Positions 1 to 6,401 of a DNA stretch of 16,469 bases are shown in pieces. Made by a program: the position numbers and the translations under genes. The DNA is from an uncultured Bacteroidales bacterium (GTDB taxonomy: Bacteria; Bacteroidota; Bacteroidia; Bacteroidales; UBA932), in the NCBI GenBank assembly GCA_905235775.1, contig CAJOMY010000018.1:1-16469 (forward strand). The letters are read 5' to 3'. The number at the start of each line of letters is the position of its first letter. Positions within the stretch are counted from its first letter, which is position 1. Below the pieces are notes generated by a model that had not been told where the DNA came from, made no database searches, and worked only from the letters and a program-made list of their open reading frames with translations.

Positions 1-1
1 C

Positions 2-2854
2 AACCAGACCACCTTTAACATCGTGCTCGAGGACGACACCGAGATGCTCGAAGAGACCGTGGTCATCGGTTATGGCGTCCAGCGCAAGAGCGACCTGACC
101 GGCGCCGTGGCTTCCGTCCGTTCGGAAGACCTGGAGAACCGCTCCACGACCGATGCCGCCGCCGCCCTGCAGGGCAAGGCCGCCGGTATCCAGATCATCA
201 ACTCCTCCGGCGCCCCGGGTTCCGGTGCGGATATCCGCGTCCGCGGTTATTCCTCCAACTCCGGCAACATCGGACCGCTCCTCATCGTCGATGGTCTGAA
301 GGTGGACAATATCCAGTACCTCGATCCGACCATGATCGAGTCCATGGAAGTCCTGAAGGACGCCGCTTCCGCCGCCATCTACGGTGCGCAGGCCGGTAAC
401 GGCGTCGTCCTCATCACCACCAAGCAGGGCAAGGAAGGCACGGCCCACATCAGCTACAACGGCCGCTTCACCCTCCAGACCCTCGGCAAGAAGGCGGACA
501 TCTTCAAGGCGCAGGAATACATTGAATATCAGAAAGCCATCGGCAACATCACGGACGACCTGCTGAACAGAAACGGCTACAACGGCCAGGATACCGACTG
601 GTATGACGCCGCCTTCCAGCCCAGCTGGAGCCAGCAGCACGGCATCACCTTCCAGGGTGGCAACCGCAACGGTCACTTCTTCACCTCCCTCAACTACGTC
701 GACAACGACGGTATCTTCGTGGGCAAGAAGGATGTGTACAACCGTCTGACCGCGCAGATCAACGCCGACTACCAGCTCTTCAAGTGGTTCCAGGTCTCGA
801 CCAACAACTCCATCGAGAAGTGGAGCCGCAAGTCCGTCTCCAACGGCTACGGTTCCGTGCTGAACTCCGTGGTCTCCATCGACCCGCTCACCCCGGCCTA
901 CATCTCCCGCATCGAGGACACCCCGGGCGGCATGCAGGAGCACTACGCGACCAACCCCGAACTGATCCCGAGAGATCCGACCCACAACAACGACTTCTAC
1001 GGCACGTCCAAGTACCTCGAGGAAGCCACCGGCAACCCGCTCTTCCAGCGCGACAAGACCGACGCCACCAGCGAGGGCTTCAACATCCGCGGTTCCCTGG
1101 CCGCCAACCTCACGCCGATCCAGGGCCTGACCTTCACCTCCCGGCTTGGCTACCGCATCAACCAGAACAGCAGCCACAACTACACCAAGCCCTACTGGCT
1201 TACCGCCATGGCAAATTCCAACAACCATGTCATTTCCGCCAACGTCAATACGGGCTGGTACTACCAGTGGGAGAACTTCGTGAACTTCAACCGCACCTTC
1301 GGCAAGCACACCGTCGGCGCCATGGCCGGTATGTCCTACACCGAGAGCCACAGCGACAACGCCAGCCTCTCCGCCAGCGGTCCGGACGCCCTGAAGGGTT
1401 ATGAGCCGAACTTCCTGTACATCGACTATGTGAATCCCATCGAATCCACGACCAGAAGCTATGGCAACGCGCCGAGCATGAGCGCCCAGCTGTCCTACTT
1501 CGGCCGTCTGATGTACACCTTCGACAACCGCTACAGCATCCAGGCCAACTTCCGTGCCGACGCCTACGACTCCTCCAAGCTCTCCAAGCAGGCCCGCTGG
1601 GGTTACTTCCCCTCCGTGTCCCTCGGCTGGACCATCAGCAACGAGCCGTTCTTCAAGGACAACGTGAGCCGCAACGCCGTCTCCTTCCTGAAGATCCGCG
1701 GTTCCTGGGGTCTCAACGGTAACGTCAACGTCCTGAGCAACTACCGCTACTCCACCTCCATCGCCATGAACGGACAGTACTATCAGTACAATCCGTCCGA
1801 CGGCGCCGCTGCCGCGACCTATGGCTCCATGCCTTCCGGCCTCGCGAATCCTGACTTGAAGTGGGAGACCTCCGAGCAGTATGACGCCGGTCTCGACGCC
1901 CGCTTCCTCAACAACCGCCTGACCCTCACCGTGGACTGGTATCGCAAACTCACCAACGACCTCCTGATCGAGATCAGCAACCTGCCGGAAATCGGCGTGG
2001 CCAGGTCTTGGGTGAACGCCGGCAAGGTGCTCAACCAGGGTCTCGAGTTCGAACTCGGCTGGAAGGACAGCATCGGCGACTTCCACTATAGCGTCAACGC
2101 CAACCTCTCCACCCTGAAGAACCAGGTCCTCGAGGTCCACTCCCTGGTCGACCGCATCACCACCGACGTCGTGAGCGGCCTCAACGAAGTGCTCGTTTCT
2201 TCCTTCGAGGCGGGCTATCCGATCTGGTACTTCCGCGGCTACAAGTACGCCGGCGTGGACCAGGCTACCGGAGCTCCGATCTATTACGACGCGGATGGCA
2301 AAGAAACCGCCACCCCGGGTCCGAACGACCTGCAGTACCTCGGCGAAGGTATTCCGAGCCTGACCTACGGTCTGACGGTCAACCTCGCCTGGAAGGGCCT
2401 TGACCTCGTGATCTTCGGTACCGGCGCCGCCGGCAACGAGATCTACAACCTCATGGTCTCCGCCGACCGTCCCAAGACCAACGGCCTGAACTACTTCTGG
2501 CGCAACTCCTGGGGCAACCCGGCCGTGAACAAGGCCGACGCCAAGTTCCCGGATGTGAATCAGGTCGCCAGCAGCTGGACGTTCTTCAGTTCCAGCGCCG
2601 CCGTCTTCAACGGTTCCTTCTTCAAGATCAAGCAGATCCAGCTCGGTTACACCCTGCCTAAGCAGATCACCCAGAAGGCCCTCATCAGCGATCTTCGCTT
2701 CTTCGTCTCCCTGGACGACTTCTTCACCTTCACGAGCTATCCGGGTGCCGATCCTGAAACCGCTTCCCTCAACAGCACTTCTTCCCGTGGCGTGGACTCC
2801 GGTTCGTACCCGACCACCAAGAAGGTCGTCTTCGGTGTGAATCTGACGTTCTAA
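2..2854 (+). CDS. SusC/RagA-family TonB-linked outer membrane protein, 5'-truncated by the window edge
   Basis: This is a TonB-dependent transporter of the SusC class, which imports oligosaccharides or other large nutrients across the outer membrane together with a SusD lipoprotein. The frame is open from base 2, so the signal peptide and most of the N-terminal carboxypeptidase-like regulatory domain lie outside the window. The visible 950 residues begin at the end of that domain (NQTTFNIVLEDD) and run into the family's TonB-box/plug start (EETVVIGYG, then KSDLTGAV). The plug follows (ALQGKAAGIQI, IRVRGYSS, PLLIVDGL, MEVLKDAASAAIYGAQAGNGV), then a long aromatic-rich beta-barrel ending in FGVNLTF with the terminal Phe typical of barrel proteins. 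A GTG at base 23 is not the start because homology extends upstream of it. susD begins 19 nt downstream, so the two genes form one operon. The substrate cannot be told from sequence. Confidence 0.97.
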   Translation, partial: NQTTFNIVLEDDTEMLEETVVIGYGVQRKSDLTGAVASVRSEDLENRSTTDAAAALQGKAAGIQIINSSGAPGSGADIRVRGYSSNSGNIGPLLIVDGLKVDNIQYLDPTMIESMEVLKDAASAAIYGAQAGNGVVLITTKQGKEGTAHISYNGRFTLQTLGKKADIFKAQEYIEYQKAIGNITDDLLNRNGYNGQDTDWYDAAFQPSWSQQHGITFQGGNRNGHFFTSLNYVDNDGIFVGKKDVYNRLTAQINADYQLFKWFQVSTNNSIEKWSRKSVSNGYGSVLNSVVSIDPLTPAYISRIEDTPGGMQEHYATNPELIPRDPTHNNDFYGTSKYLEEATGNPLFQRDKTDATSEGFNIRGSLAANLTPIQGLTFTSRLGYRINQNSSHNYTKPYWLTAMANSNNHVISANVNTGWYYQWENFVNFNRTFGKHTVGAMAGMSYTESHSDNASLSASGPDALKGYEPNFLYIDYVNPIESTTRSYGNAPSMSAQLSYFGRLMYTFDNRYSIQANFRADAYDSSKLSKQARWGYFPSVSLGWTISNEPFFKDNVSRNAVSFLKIRGSWGLNGNVNVLSNYRYSTSIAMNGQYYQYNPSDGAAAATYGSMPSGLANPDLKWETSEQYDAGLDARFLNNRLTLTVDWYRKLTNDLLIEISNLPEIGVARSWVNAGKVLNQGLEFELGWKDSIGDFHYSVNANLSTLKNQVLEVHSLVDRITTDVVSGLNEVLVSSFEAGYPIWYFRGYKYAGVDQATGAPIYYDADGKETATPGPNDLQYLGEGIPSLTYGLTVNLAWKGLDLVIFGTGAAGNEIYNLMVSADRPKTNGLNYFWRNSWGNPAVNKADAKFPDVNQVASSWTFFSSSAAVFNGSFFKIKQIQLGYTLPKQITQKALISDLRFFVSLDDFFTFTSYPGADPETASLNSTSSRGVDSGSYPTTKKVVFGVNLTF

Positions 2855-2873
2855 TGCTAAAAGATAACTGAAT

Positions 2874-4658
2874 ATGAAAAAGATAGTTTATTCTATTCTC
2901 GCCATTGCCGCTCTCTTCACCGCAGTCTCCTGCGAGAAGAATCTCGACATCCCGCAGAAGGGCGTCGTCGCCATCGAGGACTTTTACCAGACCGATGCCG
3001 ATGCTGAAGCTGCCCTGGCGGCTGCTTATGCCCGCTTCGCGACCCGTATCACCGGTCAGGACGGTTCCTCCATCTACACCGACTACAAGGCCGCCCTCAA
3101 CAACTGCGGTGACGACATGTATGCCGCCGGCTCCAACTTCGGCGACAATGACTTCATGGCCCAGCTGGACGAGTTCCGCCTCGACACCGGCAACCAGGTG
3201 ATCGACCACTTCTACAGCAACCTGTTCCAGGTGAACTACGCCTGCAACCTGGTGATCGACAATTTCAAGGACGGCCTGCCCAACGGCGGCCAGACCGCGA
3301 CGACCAAGCGCGTAGTGGCCGAGGCCCGTGTCATGCGTGCCTACATTTATTTCCTGCTCACCGCGCTGTGGAACACCCCGCCGATGATCGACCATGTGAT
3401 CACCGAGGGTCTTCCCTACAACTCTGACAAGGATCCCGACAACCCGATGACCCATGATGATCTGTTCCGCTGGGTCGCCAGCGAGTGCGAAGCAGCGGTG
3501 CCTGACCTCGACGAGCGCAAGAGCACGTCCGACAAGGACGGGGCCGTGAAGGTGACCAAGGGTTTCGCCTGGGCTGTCCAGGGCAAGGCGCTCCTCTTCG
3601 CGAAGGACTACACCGGCGCCAAGACCGCGCTCAAGAAGGTCATCGACTCCGGGAAGTATGAGCTCGTTCCCGGTGACAAGTACTGGCAGAATTTCCACGT
3701 CGAAGGCGACGCCAACGAGGAGAAGGTGTTCGAACTCAATATCGAGTACAACTCCGCACTTGGCGCCTGGGGCGGCCAGATCCAGCGTTCCACCTGGATG
3801 GAGGCCAACATCTGGAACTGGCGCTCCGACCACTTCGTGAAGGGTGCTTCCCCGCATGGTAAATATACCGGCGGTGTTGACGGTTGGGGCGGACTCGGTG
3901 TCCCGAAGTGGTTCGGCGACGAGTTCTTCGCCAACGACGGTCACTCCCCGCGCTTCGACGCCACGCTCATCACGATCTCCGACGCTGTCTACGGCATGGA
4001 GTACAACAATGCCGAAATCAACGACATGACGCTGGATCAGAAGAAGGTTTCCGACAAGATCGGCATCGAGGATCCGCAGGACGGTCTCTACGGCCAGTCC
4101 TTCTACCTGCCGCTCAAGCAGCTCCTCCGCGCCACCGACGCCGGCGCCTATGGCAGCAACGTCCGCCTGAACAACGGTGTGATCATGCGCTACGCCGAGG
4201 TGCTCCTGCTCTACGCCGAGGCTTGCCTCCAGAGCGGAGATAGCGGCCAGGCCGAATGGGTCATCAACGATAAGATTCGCGCACGTGCCGGTCTGGATCC
4301 CCTCCCGACCGTCAACATGGATGTCCTCAAGAAGGAGAAGTCCTATGAGCTCTGGCTCGAGGGCAGCCGCTGGCTCGACCTGCTCCGTTGGGGCGACACC
4401 GACCGCGTGAAGAATGCCGGTCAGGCCGTGCCGAAGCTCTTCGACAAGATTCACCGCGCTCCGAAAGCCGGCGAGAATCCGATCTGGGAGAACGGTACCG
4501 AGGCTGACAGCCGTTTCTACATCGTGGAGACCCACGAGGCCATCGACAAGGGCTACAAAGTCGGTTTTGTGGCCGGCAAGCACGAGTTCTTCCCGTTCCC
4601 GAAGTCGGTGATGGACAAGAACCCGAACATCGTCCAGAACCCTGGGGATTGGGAGTAG
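2874..4658 (+). CDS. SusD/RagB-family nutrient-binding outer membrane lipoprotein
   Basis: This is the surface lipoprotein that caps the SusC barrel and binds the ligand. The 594-residue protein opens with a lipoprotein signal (MKKIVYSILAIAALFTAVSC) with Cys20 as the lipidation site, followed by the N-terminal SusD-like region (EDFYQTDADAEAALAAAYA) and TPR-type helices (VVAEARVMRAYIYFLL). The C-terminal RagB/SusD domain carries LNNGVIMRYAEVLLLYAEA, then KKEKSYELWLEGSRWLDLLRWG and a closing FPFPKSVMDKNPNIVQNPGD, all family hallmarks. Length is at the long end of normal for the family. The gene is complete, and it is the last gene of the susCD unit because a very strong terminator follows. The start is fixed by the signal peptide. 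Glycan specificity is unknown. Confidence 0.97.
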   Translation: MKKIVYSILAIAALFTAVSCEKNLDIPQKGVVAIEDFYQTDADAEAALAAAYARFATRITGQDGSSIYTDYKAALNNCGDDMYAAGSNFGDNDFMAQLDEFRLDTGNQVIDHFYSNLFQVNYACNLVIDNFKDGLPNGGQTATTKRVVAEARVMRAYIYFLLTALWNTPPMIDHVITEGLPYNSDKDPDNPMTHDDLFRWVASECEAAVPDLDERKSTSDKDGAVKVTKGFAWAVQGKALLFAKDYTGAKTALKKVIDSGKYELVPGDKYWQNFHVEGDANEEKVFELNIEYNSALGAWGGQIQRSTWMEANIWNWRSDHFVKGASPHGKYTGGVDGWGGLGVPKWFGDEFFANDGHSPRFDATLITISDAVYGMEYNNAEINDMTLDQKKVSDKIGIEDPQDGLYGQSFYLPLKQLLRATDAGAYGSNVRLNNGVIMRYAEVLLLYAEACLQSGDSGQAEWVINDKIRARAGLDPLPTVNMDVLKKEKSYELWLEGSRWLDLLRWGDTDRVKNAGQAVPKLFDKIHRAPKAGENPIWENGTEADSRFYIVETHEAIDKGYKVGFVAGKHEFFPFPKSVMDKNPNIVQNPGDWE

Positions 4659-4664
4659 TCCTGA

Positions 4665-4684
4665 TTAACAGTCAACCCTGTTAA
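4665..4684 (+). other. Small inverted repeat downstream of susD
   Basis: TTAACAG, a 6-nt loop, then CTGTTAA forms a perfect 7-bp hairpin that begins six bases after the susD stop. It lies just ahead of the main terminator, so the susD mRNA would end in two hairpins in tandem. It has no T-tract of its own. A role in 3'-end stability or as a protein site is inference. Confidence 0.5.
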
Positions 4685-4694
4685 CTTCCCTCTC

Positions 4695-4725
4695 GGAGCG
4701 GGCCCCTTGGGGCCCGCTCCTTTTT
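4695..4725 (+). terminator. Strong intrinsic terminator of the susCD operon
   Basis: A perfect 12-bp G+C-rich stem (GGAGCGGGCCCC, two-base TT centre, GGGGCCCGCTCC) is followed directly by TTTTT. In practice the loop would be CTTG on 11 pairs. It isolates susCD from the downstream rpn gene. Confidence 0.93.
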
Positions 4726-4868
4726 ATCCACCTCACCTCACCCTACTCCGCCAACGCGATTATTCGGTCAAGTTCTATCAACTTCCGGAGGTCAGGGGCG
4801 TTAAAAATACCTTTCTTACAGGGATGCGTTACTTTTCTTCCCATCTTCGGCGGAAAATGATTTCAGCT

Positions 4869-5747
4869 ATGAAAAATCTCGAAGAACCCCGTATCAAGTA
4901 CATCTCCCGCAAAGCCAAGGGAGTTTACGCCAACATCCTGCTTGACGACTGGTTCAAGCGTACCTTCGAAGAGCTGCCCAGCAGCAAGCGCCTGCTCACC
5001 CTGCTCCTGCAGGAGCTCATCCCTGAGCGCCGGATCGTCGACATCAAGTACGCTCCCCAAGAGCACACCAATCCCAATCCCGACAAGCGCGGCATCCGCG
5101 TCGATGTCGAAGCCACCGACGCCGACGGCACCCGATTCCTGGTGGAGATGCAGCGCGAGCCGCAGGATTATTTCTACGAGCGCGCGGTCTACAACGCCTC
5201 CCACTGCGTCATCCGCCAGCTGGAGAAAGGCGACGAGGAGTACGAGTTTCCGCCGGTCTATTTCATCGGGCTGGTGGACTTCCCCCCGCATGACGACCCG
5301 GATCGGGTCCTCTACCGTTACGCTTTGTATGAGGATACAGACAAAGAACTGATGACCGACCGCCTGCACTTCATCCTGCTCGAGCTGCCGAATTGCGGAC
5401 GCGCCCTGACCCCGGACGCCACCATCCTGGACAACTTCTGCTTCTCGATGCACAACATGCAGTTCCTGGAGGAACGGCCGTCCGATCTGCGACAGGAAAT
5501 CTTTGAACTATTGTTTGATGCGGCAAATATTGCTACATTTGCTCCCGAGGACAGAATCAAATACGAATACGCCATGACCACCGAACGTGACATACGCAAC
5601 CAGATCCGCTACGCCGAGAAGAAAGGCGTCGAGAAAGTCGCCCGGGAGATGCTGAAGATGGGTCTGGAGACACAGATCATCATTCAGGCCACCGGCCTCA
5701 CCGAAGAGCAGGTCCGTGCGCTTATGCCGCCCCCGGCCTCCGCTTGA
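4869..5747 (+). CDS. Rpn-family PD-(D/E)XK nuclease (PDDEXK_2 / 'recombination-promoting nuclease, putative transposase')
   Basis: The predicted product is a 292-residue Rpn-family DNA nuclease, a family linked to recombination and, in E. coli, to toxin-like anti-phage action. The N-terminal part (KYISRKAKGVYANILLDDWF, then KRLLTLLLQELIPERRIVDI) leads to the PD-(D/E)XK core. There D79 (RVDVE) and E93-M-Q95 (FLVEMQ) are the visible D...ExQ active-site residues. The middle (YNASHCVIRQL, YFIGLVDFP, FILLELPNC) is typical of the family. The C-terminal helical tail (REMLKMGLETQIIIQATGLT, ending in TEEQVRALM) resembles a small DNA-binding or partner-binding helix pair. I chose ATG 4869 because family members begin about eight residues before the KYIS motif; ATGs at 4857 and 4824 are in frame alternatives. 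The gene is flanked by terminators on both sides, so it is a single-gene unit. Only poor promoter matches lie upstream (TACCTTTC at 4808, TACTTTTC at 4830). An AT-rich segment inside the gene is described separately. Confidence 0.92.
   Translation: MKNLEEPRIKYISRKAKGVYANILLDDWFKRTFEELPSSKRLLTLLLQELIPERRIVDIKYAPQEHTNPNPDKRGIRVDVEATDADGTRFLVEMQREPQDYFYERAVYNASHCVIRQLEKGDEEYEFPPVYFIGLVDFPPHDDPDRVLYRYALYEDTDKELMTDRLHFILLELPNCGRALTPDATILDNFCFSMHNMQFLEERPSDLRQEIFELLFDAANIATFAPEDRIKYEYAMTTERDIRNQIRYAEKKGVEKVAREMLKMGLETQIIIQATGLTEEQVRALMPPPASA
5514..5541 (+). promoter_or_regulatory. Candidate internal promoter within the rpn gene
   Basis: TACATTTG at 5534-5541 is a full match to the Bacteroidetes -7 consensus TAnnTTTG. 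Upstream are TTTG at 5514-5517 (16-nt spacer) and TTG at 5511-5513 (20-nt spacer), both usable as -33 elements. The surrounding 5501-5540 has 13 G/C in 40 bases. In the 14 codons from 5502 to 5543 only two end in G or C, a sharp break from the rest of the gene. An in-frame ATG lies 32 nt after the box. Promoter activity is inference. Confidence 0.4.
5574..5747 (+). CDS. Candidate intragenic 57-residue C-terminal Rpn product (RpnS-like)
   Basis: An in-frame ATG at codon 236 of the rpn gene would start a 57-residue protein (MTTERDIRNQIRYAEKKG...) that covers only the C-terminal helical tail and none of the nuclease core. It follows the internal promoter-like sequence after about 32 nt, a plausible leader length. 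In E. coli rpn genes, internally initiated C-terminal small proteins (RpnS) have been reported to block the full-length toxic nuclease. The arrangement here would fit the same logic. What is seen is the ATG, the frame and the AT-rich upstream stretch; expression and function are inference. The alternative is that the ATG is simply an internal Met. Confidence 0.33.
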   Translation: MTTERDIRNQIRYAEKKGVEKVAREMLKMGLETQIIIQATGLTEEQVRALMPPPASA

Positions 5748-5770
5748 GTCTCTTTCCCGAAAGAATCATC

Positions 5771-5800
5771 GGGCGGACCGCAGCTGCGGCCCGCCCTTTT
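5771..5800 (+). terminator. Intrinsic terminator of the rpn gene
   Basis: GGGCGGACCGCAG and CTGCGGCCCGCCC pair over 13 positions with one A/C mismatch, and the stem is followed by TTTT. It begins 23 nt after the rpn stop. The central AGCT would open as the loop. Confidence 0.85.
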
Positions 5801-5858
5801 CCCATCCAGATCCGTCCAGGTCTTAACTGCCCTGTCCATGGTCTCGGCCGTTCGTCCC

Positions 5859-5945
5859 CGTCATGCCCGGAGGATGCTTGCGGGCAACGAGCCTGTCGAG
5901 TATTCAGGGCTGCCTGAAGAACAAGTACGGACTTTGAACAGATAA
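5859..5945 (+). pseudogene. 3' remnant of a second Rpn-family gene
   Basis: In the frame ending at the TAA of 5943-5945 (with a TGA next to it) the sequence reads RRMLAGNEPVEYSGLPEEQ followed by VRTLNR. This strongly resembles the C-terminal tail of Rpn-family proteins; the intact neighbour ends in REMLKMGLE...GLTEEQVRALM. There is no in-frame nuclease core upstream, since the region runs straight back into the terminator of the intact rpn gene. About four residues seem to be missing between PVE and YSG compared with the neighbour, which would be an in-frame deletion. It is therefore a scrap of about 28 codons, left by decay or recombination of a neighbouring or replaced paralog. The assignment rests on resemblance of a short stretch only. 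Confidence 0.6.
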
Positions 5946-5966
5946 TGATTACAGGCAAATGGGACG

Positions 5967-5975
5967 ACCGTTTGT
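5967..5975 (+). promoter_or_regulatory. Candidate LytTR box over the -33 element of the LytTR-gene promoter
   Basis: ACCGTTTGT matches the published LytTR-domain half-site [TA][AC][CA]GTTN[AG][TG] at all nine positions, and its last bases are the TTTG -33 box of the promoter. A weaker match (GCCGTTCGT, 8 of 9) lies at 5847-5855. A pair of properly spaced direct repeats is not evident. A match this loose is expected by chance about once per 2 kb per strand, so only its position makes it notable. Confidence 0.3.
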
Positions 5976-6001
5976 GCAATAACTTTTTTAATATATATTT
6001 G
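5971..6001 (+). promoter_or_regulatory. Bacteroidetes-type promoter for the LytTR-uxaC unit
   Basis: TTTG (5971-5974), a 19-nt spacer and TATATTTG (5994-6001) match the Bacteroidetes sigma consensus exactly, in an AT-rich island. Transcription would begin near 6008, giving a leader of about 24 nt to the ATG at 6032. Confidence 0.85.
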
Positions 6002-6031
6002 TATTAGAAATCAATTATTAACTACGTGTAT

Positions 6032-6394
6032 ATGGAAGAGCGAATCCGACCTGAGAAGTCGATTTTCGTGAAAACCGGCTCCAGCATCAAGCGAATCCAG
6101 AGCAAGGACATCCTTTATATCCACTGCGAGGGGAATGTATCGACCGTCCACCTGCAGGACGGCAAGCAACTGAGCTGCGTCCGTCTGCTCAAGCTGCTGG
6201 AAGAAGACCTCGCGGGAACCGGCCTTCTCCGCATCAACCACAACATCCTGGCCAATATGGACGAAGTGGAGGAGATCCGTTACGTCAATGCGCGCAAGCG
6301 CCAGTTGGTGCTTGACGACGGCTCTGTACTGGATGTCTCCTACCGAAAATGGAAACAAGTCAAGGAAGCGTTACTACAAGAGCATAAACTATAA
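6032..6394 (+). CDS. Stand-alone LytTR-family DNA-binding protein
   Basis: The 120-residue protein consists of essentially one LytTR DNA-binding domain. It opens with IFVKTGSSIKRIQSKDILYI, in the position of the family's 'F(I/V)K...I...DI.YIE' strand, and the DNA-contact region is RINHNILANMD (R67 to D77), corresponding to the usual R.H.S.IVN.. motif. There is no receiver, histidine-kinase or membrane part, so it is not a classical two-component regulator. If it senses anything, that must be through a partner or its own abundance. ATG 6032 is preferred over GTG 6026 because of leader spacing and start type. The gene has a strong promoter of its own, and uxaC begins 7 nt after its stop, so both are almost certainly on one mRNA. 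A LytTR-box-like sequence overlaps the promoter, which suggests autoregulation (inference). Confidence 0.9.
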   Translation: MEERIRPEKSIFVKTGSSIKRIQSKDILYIHCEGNVSTVHLQDGKQLSCVRLLKLLEEDLAGTGLLRINHNILANMDEVEEIRYVNARKRQLVLDDGSVLDVSYRKWKQVKEALLQEHKL

Positions 6395-6401
6395 AAGAAT
6401 C

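Noticed and set aside
2769..4583. Long minus-strand open frame (604 codons) opposite susD
   Set aside because: Its translation is low-complexity Val/Gly/Leu-rich with no domain, and it mirrors a clear SusD gene whose codons favour G/C in third position; that bias alone keeps the antisense frame open.
4707..4868. Extension of the rpn reading frame upstream to a TTG at 4707
   Set aside because: The TTG lies inside the susCD terminator stem, and the added 54 residues do not resemble the family N-terminus; the homology begins just after ATG 4869.
5903..5918. TTCAGG-GCTG-CCTGAA dyad as an operator of the LytTR promoter
   Set aside because: It falls on the SGLPE codons of the Rpn remnant and is 50 nt upstream of the -33 box, so the coding remnant explains it at least as well.
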